From NCBI RefSeq assembly GCF_001700315.1, contig NZ_MASJ01000038.1, positions 1 to 64,000 on the forward strand: a stretch of 64,000 nucleotides of DNA. Reading direction: 5' to 3'. The translations under genes and the position numbers were made by a program. The stretch's first letter is position 1; every line of letters begins with the position of its first letter. Source of the stretch: Caryophanon tenue. GTDB taxonomy: Bacteria; Bacillota; Bacilli; Bacillales_A; Planococcaceae. Of the stretch, positions 17,424 to 26,726 are shown one piece after another. The notes beneath the pieces were generated by a model, which was not told the origin of the DNA, searched no databases, and was given only the letters and a program-made list of their open reading frames with translations.

Positions 17424-18140
17424 TTATTTTTTCTTGCTCTTCATTACCTCTAATAAAAATTTTGGCAATGCCATTTGACGACCGATACGTGACGGTTCTT
17501 TTACAAGACGGTAGAACCATTCTAAGTTTGCTTTTTGCCAAAACTCTGGTGCGCGTTTTACCGTTCCGGCTAACACATCAAACGAACCACCGACACCTTG
17601 ATATATAGTCGGATGAAGTGTATCACGGTTATCGTTAATCCAATTTTCTTGGCGTGGGCTGCCCATCGCTACAAAAAGTAAATCTGGCTTCACCGCATTA
17701 ATTCTTGCACGTACAACCTCATTATCTTTTTCGTAGCCATCTTGCGTCCCGACAATTTGAATACCTGGATACATTTCTTCTAGTTTCGCTTTTGCTTTAT
17801 CCGCCACGCCTGGCTTCCCACCGTATAAGAAGATAGGCTTGCCACGCTTTGCACCTTCTTCGCATAAACGTAACATCATATCTACACCTGTTACACGCGC
17901 TGTAATTTGTCCCTTTTGGAGCTTCGACGCTAAAATAACGCCGATGCCATCCGGGATTTGAATTTCGGCATTATTGAGTAATGCCATTAATGAAGGGTCT
18001 TCTTTTGCCTTCATAATTTTTTCAGGGTTAATGGCAACAACTAATGCCTTGTCCTTACGCTCAATTCGGTCAAATACTTCAACCATTAAACCATCATAAT
18101 CTTCGGTATTTACCTTTACGCCAAGTACTGTTTCTTTCAT
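17424..18140 (-). CDS. tagA: WecG/TagA/CpsF-family N-acetylmannosaminyltransferase
   Basis: 238 residues, complete. The family signatures are PDGIGVILASKLQKGQITARVTG-like at about 65-90, FLYGGKPGVADKA (about 107-118) and VAMGSPRQENWI (about 163-174). By family it transfers ManNAc from UDP-ManNAc onto GlcNAc-PP-undecaprenol, the committed step for wall teichoic acid linkage units or secondary wall polymers. The start ATG overlaps the stop of the dehydrogenase gene (TAATG), so the two are translationally coupled. With wecC and wecB (39671-40783) it probably builds the ManNAc-containing polymer to which SLH proteins attach. Confidence 0.9.
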   Translation of the reverse strand: MKETVLGVKVNTEDYDGLMVEVFDRIERKDKALVVAINPEKIMKAKEDPSLMALLNNAEIQIPDGIGVILASKLQKGQITARVTGVDMMLRLCEEGAKRGKPIFLYGGKPGVADKAKAKLEEMYPGIQIVGTQDGYEKDNEVVRARINAVKPDLLFVAMGSPRQENWINDNRDTLHPTIYQGVGGSFDVLAGTVKRAPEFWQKANLEWFYRLVKEPSRIGRQMALPKFLLEVMKSKKK

Positions 18141-19411
18141 TAGTTTTTCGCATCTCCTAATAGATGGAACTCAAAACCAGCCGCTTCCCACTTCTCACGG
18201 TTTAAGCAGTTTTTCGTATCGAACACGATTTTCGCTGATGTTTTCACAGTTGTTGGGTCTAACTCTTTAAATTCATTATGATCCGTTAAGAATACTAAAA
18301 CATTTGCATCGGCTACTGCTTCTTCAAAGCTTTGTGTCTGTGTCGCATGGTAGTTCGTTGTAATATGTGGGTCGTGTGATACAACGTCTAAGCCAAGTTG
18401 CTCTAACTCGTGAATCACTTCTGTTGACGGGCTTTCACGCATATCATCTACGTTTCCTTTAAACGCTAAGCCAAGTGTTGCCACTTTACCACCTGCAATT
18501 TTATGTTTGTTTAAAATGGCTTGTGTACGCTGAGCTGTAAAGGCTGGCATGCCGTCATTTGTTTGGCGAGATAAATGGATAATTTGTGCGCCTTCTTCCC
18601 CACCAAGCTCTACTAAGAACCATGGATCAACTGCGATACAGTGACCACCTACACCTGGCCCTGGGAAATGGACATTTACACGTGGGTGATAGTTCGCAAA
18701 CTTAATCGCTTCCCAAATGTTGACATCTAATTTATCTGCAAGCTTCGCTAATTCGTTCGCAAACGCAATGTTCACATCACGGTATGTGTTTTCCATTACT
18801 TTTACAAGCTCTGCTGTCGTTGCATCTGTTAAATGAATCGTCCCTTTTACGAATACTTCATATAATTCTTTTGTCATCACAGCTGATGTTTCGTCAATAC
18901 CACCAACAATGCGGTCGTTGTTCACAAGCTCTTCAAAAATACGGCCTGGAATAACACGCTCTGGTGAGTGTGACACAAATAATTGCTTCCCAATTTCAAG
19001 ACCTGTCTTTACAAGCTCCGGTAACATAACGTTCTCTACTGTTTTTGGTGGTACTGTCGATTCTAAAATGACTAAGTTGCCTTCTTTTACGAATGGTACG
19101 ATCGAAGCTGTTGCTTGACGTACATATTCTAAGTTGGCTGTTTTATCGTCATTAATTGGTGATGGTACCGCAACGATAAATACATCTGCCTCTACTGGCG
19201 ATGTTGACGCTGTTAAAAAGCCTTCATCTACTGCTTTATTTAAACGCTCTTGTAAGCCGTTTTCTTCAATGTGTAATTGTTTATTTTGAATGCTTTGAAC
19301 GGCTGCTGGGTTTACGTCAACACCGTGTACGCGTACACCGTGGTTTGCAAACATAACAGCTGTTGGTAAACCAATATATCCTAACCCTATAACACAAATC
19401 GATTTTGTCAT
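18140..19411 (-). CDS. wecC: UDP-N-acetyl-D-mannosamine dehydrogenase
   Basis: 423 residues from the ATG at 19411; a GTG one codon earlier is the alternative, since both lie within reach of AGGAAGAAG. The N-terminal NAD-binding fold starts VIGLGYIGLPTAVMFA, the central dimerisation domain carries FHPRV-like NYHPRVNVHFPGPGVGG, and GGHCIAVDP holds the catalytic cysteine. Four-electron oxidation would give UDP-ManNAcA. Its pairing with tagA and the presence of wecB in the window favour UDP-ManNAc over UDP-glucose as substrate. The product probably feeds a secondary cell wall polymer rather than the exopolysaccharide. Confidence 0.9.
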   Translation of the reverse strand: MTKSICVIGLGYIGLPTAVMFANHGVRVHGVDVNPAAVQSIQNKQLHIEENGLQERLNKAVDEGFLTASTSPVEADVFIVAVPSPINDDKTANLEYVRQATASIVPFVKEGNLVILESTVPPKTVENVMLPELVKTGLEIGKQLFVSHSPERVIPGRIFEELVNNDRIVGGIDETSAVMTKELYEVFVKGTIHLTDATTAELVKVMENTYRDVNIAFANELAKLADKLDVNIWEAIKFANYHPRVNVHFPGPGVGGHCIAVDPWFLVELGGEEGAQIIHLSRQTNDGMPAFTAQRTQAILNKHKIAGGKVATLGLAFKGNVDDMRESPSTEVIHELEQLGLDVVSHDPHITTNYHATQTQSFEEAVADANVLVFLTDHNEFKELDPTTVKTSAKIVFDTKNCLNREKWEAAGFEFHLLGDAKN

Positions 19412-19500
19412 CACTATTCTTCTTCCTTTCGATACACTACCTGCATCTTCATAATTATCTATATAGACGTTTCCCGTTCGTTTCCGGTTTCACGCATTCT

Positions 19501-19529
19501 AGTATACAACTTTGAGTCATTTCTGTGAA
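19501..19529 (-). promoter_or_regulatory. Predicted promoter of wecC-tagA
   Basis: Minus-strand -35 TTCACA (19524-19529), 17-nt spacer, -10 TATACT (19501-19506). The leader is about 83 nt. Confidence 0.6.
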
Positions 19530-19634
19530 TAGAAAACTCTTCTATCTATTCGTTCCTACTCGATTGGTTTCGCTTACATCGTGTAATTATGACTTTCTTC
19601 TTATTATAATAGGTATATAAATGTAACAAATGAA

Positions 19635-19669
19635 AAAGCATCTAATCCACTCGCACGATTAGATGCTTT
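19635..19669 (-). terminator. Terminator after the IDEAL-domain gene
   Basis: Perfect AAAGCATCTAAT/ATTAGATGCTTT stem with a TTTCATTTG tail on the minus strand. Confidence 0.8.
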
Positions 19670-19680
19670 ATATTGTATGG

Positions 19681-20157
19681 CTAGCCAATAGTTGTTCCTC
19701 CATCTAAGCTGTTCAACTGCTCCGTTAAATGCTGAAATGCTGCTCTGTCGTTATTTGCGAGTGCTTCATCAATTAAACGTGTAATGTTTGTACGTTCAAG
19801 CGATAAAATAATATCATCTACTTCCGTCCGCTCTGCTGTTTTCGGCACAATGTCCTCTGCATTTGGTGCTGAACTCTCAAGAATCGGAATTAAATGCTCA
19901 TGCACATTCGAAATGAGCAACAACTGATAGAGCGGTAAACGAATGAAACGATTACCTTTTTGGAATACAAATACTTCTGATAAATTTTCTACTTGCATCG
20001 TCTTTAAATTAACAATCATTTCCTTCCCTTCAATCGGGATGAAATGGAACACTTCTTCATCTTTTAAAATTGAGAAATATTGATATGCAAATACGAGACG
20101 TAGCTGGTCTCCCGTCACTTTCGTATAAAACGGCTTCATGAATTGTACATGAATCAT
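19681..20157 (-). CDS. IDEAL-domain protein
   Basis: 158 residues, soluble. The N-terminal 85 residues form a beta-rich domain I cannot name (FAYQYFSILKDEEVFHFIP, VFVFQKGNRFIRLPLYQL). The C-terminus carries the IDEAL motif, LIDEALANNDRAAFQHLTEQL (about 127-147), found in YpiB and several small Bacillota proteins including ComK-region partners. The function of IDEAL domains is poorly known, with binding to protein partners suggested. The gene is monocistronic, divergent from the SWIM/SNF2 operon, and starts at ATG after AGGGGGT. Confidence 0.8.
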   Translation of the reverse strand: MIHVQFMKPFYTKVTGDQLRLVFAYQYFSILKDEEVFHFIPIEGKEMIVNLKTMQVENLSEVFVFQKGNRFIRLPLYQLLLISNVHEHLIPILESSAPNAEDIVPKTAERTEVDDIILSLERTNITRLIDEALANNDRAAFQHLTEQLNSLDGGTTIG

Positions 20158-20297
20158 ATGGACAACCCCCTAACTTTTTGAATTTTTAGATTTTTTATAT
20201 TCTATCATACAAACAATAATTTAGATACCACTTCGCACCGGACAATGTGTGATTCACCTTGTATGTATATGTTCCCGATTGCACTTATACGTAAACA

Positions 20298-20326
20298 TTT
20301 TCAGACGTGGCATTTCAAGGTATAAT
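20298..20326 (+). promoter_or_regulatory. Predicted promoter of the SWIM/SNF2 operon
   Basis: -35 TTTTCA (20298-20303), 17-nt spacer, perfect -10 TATAAT (20321-20326). The predicted start near 20333 leaves a leader of about 27 nt to the ATG at 20360. Confidence 0.6.
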
Positions 20327-20359
20327 AGAAGGATGTCTTTTAAACTGGAGGCTTTTTTT

Positions 20360-21910
20360 ATGATATTAACAACAATCGTTAAAGACTATAAAGAGTTAAT
20401 CGCGCAGTGGATGCAGCAAATTGAACAAACGCTTCAAGCAACTGACCCACAGCACGAAGAACTCGTTCGTCGTGCAAGTTTTATTGTGCGTAATAAAGCG
20501 TTACAAGGTGATTATTTCCACCAAGCTTCACAGCGTTTATATATAAATATTCAAGATACACAACCACAGCAAGTCGAACTCGATTTTCAAAAGGAAACGA
20601 TTAGTTGTACATGCTTACAACAACACTGGTGTCGCCATAGTGTCGCAAGTGTGATGCAACTTTATCAATATCACGCTTCGCTCCAACAATGGACAACGAT
20701 GTGGCGCGCAAAAAAACAGGTGCAATTATCAATGATGGCGCATGAACGTACACCGGCTAGCTGGCAAGCACTTGCAAAATCCATTATGACGAAAGCATTG
20801 CCACGTGATGGTCGCACCATCCAGCCATATTTAATTTCAGCGATTGATGAAGATGTTCATGCGAAGCTGCGCCAGCATATGCCACTTGAGCGCGAATGGC
20901 AGCCACTTTATAAACTGTATATGGAGCTATATGTATTACAAGCAGTTTGGCAGCATTTCGGCAATCCTGAACAATTACAAGGACCGATTTTCGAATATTA
21001 CTTAACGCGGAAGCTCGAAAAAATAACGACGCTTCTTGAACAGCATGTAAAACGTTCAACATTATTTGAAATGGATGCCTTTTATGAAGCAATCGAACGA
21101 TTACTACGTAGCTTTATGTTAGAAGAACAAGGCTATTCATTACAGAGACTGTCTTTATATACGATGTATTGGGAGCTTGTCATCCGTGATACCGCAAAAC
21201 GAAAAGCAGAGTTGCAAAAGCTACAAGCGATTTCGATCGTTGATACAACAGATGCCGTTTTATTTTTAGCGGTATTAGTACAAGATGACGCTTTATTAAA
21301 ACAGCTACACATTGTGCCGGAACGCTTGCATTTTTATGTAGCACTTGCAGACTGTGCATATCGTCAGCAATTACCGCATATTACCTCACAGCTTTTGTAT
21401 GCGATCCTACCATATTTACAGCAGTATATCGCCACACATATGGCAAGCTCGTCACGCACGAGCTTTATTCAGCATGTCGCCACGCTTTTCGAAAATGTCT
21501 CATTAACAGCAGCACAGGAACAACAGTTATATGAGGCATTTGGTGCGCACGGCTTACAATATTTCTCTCGCTATTTACTACGCGAAGAGCGCTATGACCA
21601 ATGGGTAGCCCTACACATGCTTTACCCAACATCCATTGCGTATTTAGAAACATGCGGCTTAAAAGATGTGCTCGCCGCTTCGCCTGCGAGTGTTTTACCG
21701 CTGTATCATGTCTATGCACTACGTGAAGTTGAGCAAAAAACGCGCATCAATTATAAACAAGCCGTACGTATTTGGCGCATGATGAAAAGTGCTGCCAAAA
21801 AGAGCAATAAAGCCGATTACTTCAATCACTATATTGAAACAATGCAGCAGCAATTTAAACGATTACGTGCCCTACAAGAAGAAATGACGAAAGGAAAGCT
21901 TGAACTATGA
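20360..21910 (+). CDS. SWIM zinc-finger protein (YwqB-like)
   Basis: 516 residues from the ATG at 20360, chosen for GGAGG 7 nt upstream. The frame is open further 5' but without a ribosome site and past the promoter. A SWIM finger with the CxCx(n)CxH pattern is seen in CTCLQQHWCRHSVA (about residues 82-95). The rest is helical with no recognised domain. SWIM proteins of this type are encoded beside SNF2 helicases; here the stop overlaps the helicase start (ATGA), so the two are co-translated and probably form one DNA-acting complex. The cellular role is not established. Confidence 0.82.
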   Translation: MILTTIVKDYKELIAQWMQQIEQTLQATDPQHEELVRRASFIVRNKALQGDYFHQASQRLYINIQDTQPQQVELDFQKETISCTCLQQHWCRHSVASVMQLYQYHASLQQWTTMWRAKKQVQLSMMAHERTPASWQALAKSIMTKALPRDGRTIQPYLISAIDEDVHAKLRQHMPLEREWQPLYKLYMELYVLQAVWQHFGNPEQLQGPIFEYYLTRKLEKITTLLEQHVKRSTLFEMDAFYEAIERLLRSFMLEEQGYSLQRLSLYTMYWELVIRDTAKRKAELQKLQAISIVDTTDAVLFLAVLVQDDALLKQLHIVPERLHFYVALADCAYRQQLPHITSQLLYAILPYLQQYIATHMASSSRTSFIQHVATLFENVSLTAAQEQQLYEAFGAHGLQYFSRYLLREERYDQWVALHMLYPTSIAYLETCGLKDVLAASPASVLPLYHVYALREVEQKTRINYKQAVRIWRMMKSAAKKSNKADYFNHYIETMQQQFKRLRALQEEMTKGKLEL

Positions 21911-24636
21911 CAACCCCTTCTATTTTTACACGCCAGCTTGATTGGAAAATGGAACAGCACGGTGCATTCTTTCATATAACTGCGATGCAAAACGGGCAGT
22001 TACTATCACCTGACTACTGGCTACCCCTTGTATTTTTCAAGCATGAAGCGTCATTTTACGGTAGCTTATATAAATTAAACGATACAACGGCGCGTCTATC
22101 AGTAGCGAGTATACTCGATAGCTTACATCCCGATTTCCAACATCCATATATTGCATGTCGTGGGCTAGATGACTCATCTAAACAATTACTACAATCACTA
22201 CAACAAGCGGTAGATTATTGGCGCACACCCGATGTTTGGCAATATATTGATGAGCAAGGAATATGGCATTTCCCGTCTGCGTTAACATGTGCATCTTATT
22301 TAGAAATGGCGATTTATGATGAACTTGAACGCCACGAGTTATCGGTAAGTGAGCTTCCTCAATTAGTTCCATTATTTAAAGAAGGTGGATGGCCGCTGCA
22401 ATCCGCACAAACAGCAGATGAAGCGACACTAGCCATTCGTTTAAGTGAGCCAACAGATGAGGAGCATCATTGGCTGTTAGAAGCAGTCGTAAATGGCAAG
22501 CGAAATGGTACGTATTGGCAACCTTCACTAAAAAAACGTGCGTTACCAATTGCACAAACATTACCGGCAAAATGGTTGGAATTTGCGCCGGCTTTAGAGG
22601 AACGTCATAAGCAAGCTTTATCGTTATTGTCCGTTTTAGACGACGACGCTTCACAACACTTTTTAGCGACGCCGATTTCAGATGCACAGCTGCGCCAATT
22701 TTTACAGCAAGATGTGCCGAAGCTTCAAGCATTTGGATTCCATGTTGTATTACCTGCTTGGCTAAAGGACTTAAAGAAAACGAAACTACGTATGAATGTC
22801 AGCACCGCTACCACATCGATGAAACGTACAACAAGCTTAGATGATGTCCTCAACTTTAATTGGCAACTGTCGGTCGATGGTAACGAATTATCAGCAGAAC
22901 AGTTCCGCCGACTGGTCAACGAAAAGCGTGAGTATATTCGCATTGGTACAGACTGGTTCCAAATTGACCAAGCATGGCTTGCACAAATGACGGAGCTGAT
23001 GGCTAAAACGACGGATGAACAATGGACAGTGCGTGATTTATTATTCCGTGAGCTGCCAGAGGAATTTATGATGCTTGAAGAAGAGGATGATGACGATCGT
23101 GATGACCCGCTTATTCAACTATCGATGCAGCAGTCTCTTCAGCAATATGTCGAGCAACTACAGCGAAAAGAAGGCTTACCATCGCTACCCCAACCGGCTG
23201 CACTCCAAGCTGATTTACGCTTTTACCAACAGCAAGGACTTGAATGGCTAACGTTTATGCGCCAAGAAAAATTTGGTGCTTGCTTGGCCGATGATATGGG
23301 ACTTGGCAAAACGATCCAGCTGATTGCGTATTTACTGCAGCTATTTGACGAGCAACCAACCGCTTCTGCTGCGTTAATTATTTGTCCAACATCTGTACTC
23401 GGTAACTGGCAGCGCGAAATTGCACGTTTTGCCCCATCATTGCGCGTCTATACACATTACGGTGCACAGCGTGAGAAAGAGCACATTGAAGACACTCTGC
23501 AACGTGAAAAACCACATGTTGTATTATCAACATATGGGACGGTTACACAAGACCATGACGCACTCGCGCAATATACATTTAGTAATATTACGTTGGATGA
23601 AGCGCAAAACATTAAAAATATGCATACTCAGCAATCACGTGCCATTCGTTCGCTCAATGGGCTTCATCATATTGCGCTGACAGGGACACCGGTCGAAAAT
23701 CGACTGTCTGAGCTATGGGCGATTTTTGACTTTATTTATAAAGGGTATTTCGGTAGCTTTTCGACATTTACATCGAAGTTTATCGTGCCAATTGAACGCG
23801 ATGATTCAGAGCGCCATAAAGAAATGCTACGCCTAAAAATCTCACCGTTCCTGCTTCGACGCACGAAGCGTGACCCAAAATTACTGCTGAACTTACCAGA
23901 AAAGCAGGAGCAAAACGAATATTGTCCACTTTCAAGTGAGCAAGCTGTTCTGTACGAAAGCTATATTCAAAATATGATGAGTGACTTAGAAAACTTGCCA
24001 CCATTTGAACGTAAAGGTCGTATTTTAAAAATGCTCGCAAAACTTAAGCAATTATGTAATCACCCTGCACTTTATTTAAAAGAGCCACTAGAAGATGTCA
24101 CAAACTTGATGTCTCGCTCTGAAAAGCTAAAGCGAATTGTTACACTAGCGGCACAAATTGTTGAAAACGGAGAGCAATGTCTCATTTTCACACAATACAT
24201 CGGTATGGGTGAGTTACTACAACATTGCTTTAAAGAATTATATCAGCTCGATATTCCATTCTTAACAGGTGCAACAACGAAGGGACAGCGTGATAACCTT
24301 GTTGAGCAATTCCAAGCCGGTGCCTTCCCTATCTTTATTTTATCGTTAAAGGCAGGCGGAACGGGGCTAAATTTAACAGCGGCGAGTCATGTGCTTCATG
24401 CGGATCGTTGGTGGAATCCAGCGGTAGAAAATCAAGCAACCGACCGCGCTTACCGCATCGGACAAACGCAATTTGTGCAAGTGCATAAATTTGTCACGAC
24501 CGGTACAATCGAGGAAAAAATTGACGTGATGCTAACGAAAAAACAAGCGCTGTCTGAGGATATTATTCAGTCATCGAAATGGATTACAGAGCTTGATGAT
24601 GCAGAATTGAAAACATTACTCACATATGATGCTTAA
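21907..24636 (+). CDS. SNF2-family DNA-dependent ATPase (YwqA-like)
   Basis: 909 residues. The N-terminal 430 residues are a family-specific region with an acidic patch (LEEEDDDDRDD, about 394-404). The ATPase core begins LRFYQQQGLEWL, with Walker A DDMGLGKT (about 462-469), LDEAQ box (about 560), ALTGTPVEN, and the helicase C-terminal lobe ending ADRWWNPAVENQATDRAYRIGQ. It should translocate on double-stranded DNA and remodel DNA-protein complexes rather than unwind strands. It is complete, with motifs I-VI intact. The obligate SWIM partner and ATGA coupling recall ywqA/ywqB of Bacillus. A role in repair, transcription recycling or defence is open. Confidence 0.9.
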   Translation: MTTPSIFTRQLDWKMEQHGAFFHITAMQNGQLLSPDYWLPLVFFKHEASFYGSLYKLNDTTARLSVASILDSLHPDFQHPYIACRGLDDSSKQLLQSLQQAVDYWRTPDVWQYIDEQGIWHFPSALTCASYLEMAIYDELERHELSVSELPQLVPLFKEGGWPLQSAQTADEATLAIRLSEPTDEEHHWLLEAVVNGKRNGTYWQPSLKKRALPIAQTLPAKWLEFAPALEERHKQALSLLSVLDDDASQHFLATPISDAQLRQFLQQDVPKLQAFGFHVVLPAWLKDLKKTKLRMNVSTATTSMKRTTSLDDVLNFNWQLSVDGNELSAEQFRRLVNEKREYIRIGTDWFQIDQAWLAQMTELMAKTTDEQWTVRDLLFRELPEEFMMLEEEDDDDRDDPLIQLSMQQSLQQYVEQLQRKEGLPSLPQPAALQADLRFYQQQGLEWLTFMRQEKFGACLADDMGLGKTIQLIAYLLQLFDEQPTASAALIICPTSVLGNWQREIARFAPSLRVYTHYGAQREKEHIEDTLQREKPHVVLSTYGTVTQDHDALAQYTFSNITLDEAQNIKNMHTQQSRAIRSLNGLHHIALTGTPVENRLSELWAIFDFIYKGYFGSFSTFTSKFIVPIERDDSERHKEMLRLKISPFLLRRTKRDPKLLLNLPEKQEQNEYCPLSSEQAVLYESYIQNMMSDLENLPPFERKGRILKMLAKLKQLCNHPALYLKEPLEDVTNLMSRSEKLKRIVTLAAQIVENGEQCLIFTQYIGMGELLQHCFKELYQLDIPFLTGATTKGQRDNLVEQFQAGAFPIFILSLKAGGTGLNLTAASHVLHADRWWNPAVENQATDRAYRIGQTQFVQVHKFVTTGTIEEKIDVMLTKKQALSEDIIQSSKWITELDDAELKTLLTYDA

Positions 24637-24640
24637 TAAC

Positions 24641-24676
24641 ACCACGAAGTGCTCCCCAGCACTTCGTGGTTTTTTC
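24641..24676 (+). terminator. Terminator after the SNF2 gene
   Basis: Perfect ACCACGAAGTGCT/AGCACTTCGTGGT stem followed by TTTTTT. Confidence 0.9.
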
Positions 24677-24696
24677 CTCTCGTAAGTACCGCTTCG

Positions 24697-25077
24697 TCAC
24701 CCCCCTTCTCGTGGCATAATAGGCTGTTGGATATCTGGTTTCATAAAAAATGGTTCTTGCACCGGCTTCTTTTGCGCTTTTGCGTAAAATCGAATATCTG
24801 AAACAATGACTTCTACAATATAATTCTTCATATTTTCACTTTCATACATTCTACGTTGTAAACGACCCGTGACACCGACAAGCATCCCTTTTTCACAATG
24901 TTTCATCATATTCTCAGCACCTTGATTCCAAATGACACAAGGCAAAAAATCAGCTTTATCGTCCGCGCTAAATGCTTGTGGCACAGCAAGCGAAAAGCTA
25001 AGTACCGACTTCCCCGTTGTTGTCGTCCGTAAAACTAAATCATGCGCGATACGTCCAACAAGCATTACTTGGTTCAT
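24697..25077 (-). CDS. ssbB: Short single-stranded DNA-binding protein (SsbB-like)
   Basis: 126 residues. An OB fold begins MNQVMLVGRIAHDLVLRTTTTGK and continues through VLSFSLAVPQAF, DFLPCVIWNQGAENM and LVGVTGRLQRRMYE. The acidic DDDIPF-type tail that recruits partners in SsbA is absent, and the end is short and proline-rich (KPDIQQPIMPREGG). Length and missing tail match the SsbB/YwpH group used in natural transformation in Bacillus. Its neighbour ywpF is also next to ssbB in B. subtilis. The ribosome site is AGGAGAGGGTG. Confidence 0.85.
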   Translation of the reverse strand: MNQVMLVGRIAHDLVLRTTTTGKSVLSFSLAVPQAFSADDKADFLPCVIWNQGAENMMKHCEKGMLVGVTGRLQRRMYESENMKNYIVEVIVSDIRFYAKAQKKPVQEPFFMKPDIQQPIMPREGG

Positions 25078-25292
25078 GTTCGTCCCACCCTCTCCTTTTA
25101 TGTGCTTTTACCATACAAAAATCAAGACGTTTGCACAAAAATAAAAAAATAGAATTTCAACTAAGAAAACTGCTGAATTTTTAATTTTCAACGCATGTAC
25201 TAGTGTGAACGACACGAATAATTTAAATTTAGCTAGTTTTGCAGTTTTTTTAGAAATGATATACTTAAAAGAGCGAAGGATGGTGAGTTTCA

Positions 25293-25718
25293 ATGAAGAC
25301 GTTTAAAATGATGTACTTTGAATTTGATATCGAGCAAGAAACAATCCAAATACCTCTTGAAGACGGCATTTTAATTAATCAGGAAAATAGCTTTAATGTA
25401 TGGATTATTGAGGCTTTTATTAAGAAGGACTACCAACAACTATTCGACAAATTACTCGCCTCAAAAGAAGTGTTTGATGCGCGCGCCGTTATTTCATTTC
25501 CAGACAATGACCCGGCCCATTTTACATTAGCAGTATATGCAGTTGAACCGATTCAAGACCATTTATCCGTACTCTTTAAAGGAACGATTACGCGTCATCG
25601 TCAAAACTATGCAGAACAATTACTCGCACAGCTAGTAGAGGACGGTTTAGAAGGGGAAGCGTTACAGCAACAATTTAAAGTAGGCTTGCACTACCGCCCA
25701 CCATTACGATCAAAATAA
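25293..25718 (+). CDS. ywpF: YwpF-like protein
   Basis: 141 residues, soluble, start ATG after AAGGATGGTGAG. The opening MKTFKMMYFEFD and the following beta-rich segment with IISFP-like AVISFPDNDPAHFTLAV match the small YwpF family, whose molecular function is unknown. In B. subtilis ywpF lies beside ywpG and ssbB and downstream of the mbl-flhO-flhP-fabZ cluster, and the same neighbours are found here, which supports orthology. The gene is divergent from ssbB and convergent with the gene at 25762-26139, with which it shares a terminator. Confidence 0.75.
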   Translation: MKTFKMMYFEFDIEQETIQIPLEDGILINQENSFNVWIIEAFIKKDYQQLFDKLLASKEVFDARAVISFPDNDPAHFTLAVYAVEPIQDHLSVLFKGTITRHRQNYAEQLLAQLVEDGLEGEALQQQFKVGLHYRPPLRSK

Positions 25719-25720
25719 AA

Positions 25721-25757
25721 AAAGACATCACGACGAAATTTTCGTCATGATGTCTTT
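25721..25757. terminator. Bidirectional terminator between convergent genes
   Basis: AAAGACATCACGACGAAA pairs with the following arm ending GATGTCTTT (one mismatch), flanked by A and T runs. It serves ywpF on the plus strand and the gene at 25762-26139 on the minus strand. Confidence 0.85.
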
Positions 25758-25761
25758 TACA

Positions 25762-26139
25762 TTAACGTGCGCGTAGCTTTTGTTCAATAAATGCTGCTTC
25801 TGCTTTACACCCGTAATCATAATTTGTACCGTGCTCTTTTTGTAATGCTTCTAGCGCCTCAACCTGCTCAGCAGTCGGTTGCTCATTTAGCATTTTTTCA
25901 AGGCTGTCATTAATTTTACGTGCTAACTCTTCATGAAACGCTTGGCTACCACGTACCTCTTCAGACACTTTATCAAACCAAGCAGCATTTTCTTCTGAAT
26001 ACTTGCGCCAGTAAGTCACAACATCCTCCATTGAGAAACGATTCTCATCCCACTCAATTTCTGCAAAATAGGACTCAAGCGAAATATTAATCGAACGCGT
26101 AATGCTGCTCTTAATGCCCGAAGATAAATCTTTATACAT
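25762..26139 (-). CDS. Conserved hypothetical protein, possibly YwpG-like
   Basis: 125 residues, charged, mostly helical, with no signal peptide or membrane segment. The N-terminus is MYKDLSSGIKSSITRSINISLES, and aromatic-rich helices include MEDVVTYWRKYSEENAAWFDKV. A helix rich in Glu and Leu follows (PTAEQVEALEALQKEH). I do not recognise a domain. The location next to ywpF and ssbB suggests the counterpart of ywpG, but this rests on position only. It has a ribosome site GGAGGAG and shares the terminator at 25721-25757. Confidence 0.6.
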   Translation of the reverse strand: MYKDLSSGIKSSITRSINISLESYFAEIEWDENRFSMEDVVTYWRKYSEENAAWFDKVSEEVRGSQAFHEELARKINDSLEKMLNEQPTAEQVEALEALQKEHGTNYDYGCKAEAAFIEQKLRAR

Positions 26140-26246
26140 GGAATAAATCTCCTCCTACAACGATAAGTCTTAATATATATTTACACAATGTGTTGATAAT
26201 TTACGTAACTTTTTTATTTTATACGGTTCGTAGGAGAAATGCAAAT

Positions 26247-26678
26247 TTAGCCTTGTACTGGACCTAATGCAAATAAAATTTCACATTCACATACAAGCTC
26301 ACCATCGACTGTTGCAATACCTTTACCTTTGCCCATTTGCCCACGTAATTTAATAAATTCTACTTCTAAACGTAATTGGTCACCAGGTACTACTTGACGT
26401 TTAAAGCGGCAATTATCAATGCCTGTTAAAAAAGCAAGTCGCCCTTTATTTGCCTCTTGTGACAATAACGCAACTCCCCCAACTTGCGCCAACGCTTCAA
26501 CAATTAGTACACCTGGCATTACTGGATAGCCTGGGAAATGACCATTGAAAAAGTCTTCATTAATCGACACATTTTTATAACCGACCGCGCGTTTTTCTTC
26601 TACTTCTAAAATACGATCTACTAATAAAAATGGATAACGATGTGGTAAAATCTCTTGAATTTGTTGTGCATTTAACAT
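26247..26678 (-). CDS. fabZ: 3-hydroxyacyl-ACP dehydratase FabZ
   Basis: 143 residues, normal length. The hot-dog fold shows [12 protein letters not shown] near the start and the catalytic helix [12 protein letters not shown] (His about residue 48) followed by EALAQVGG with the catalytic Glu. It dehydrates 3-hydroxyacyl-ACP to trans-2-enoyl-ACP in the FASII elongation cycle in the cytosol. The ribosome site is AAGGGGT. Its place near mbl-flhO-flhP matches B. subtilis. It stands 49 nt after the small EpuA-like gene and may share its transcript. Confidence 0.95.
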   Translation of the reverse strand: MLNAQQIQEILPHRYPFLLVDRILEVEEKRAVGYKNVSINEDFFNGHFPGYPVMPGVLIVEALAQVGGVALLSQEANKGRLAFLTGIDNCRFKRQVVPGDQLRLEVEFIKLRGQMGKGKGIATVDGELVCECEILFALGPVQG

Positions 26679-26726
26679 ACTATGTACCCCTTTGTGTTGT
26701 ATTAAAAAATGAAGGTAAAGAATAAA

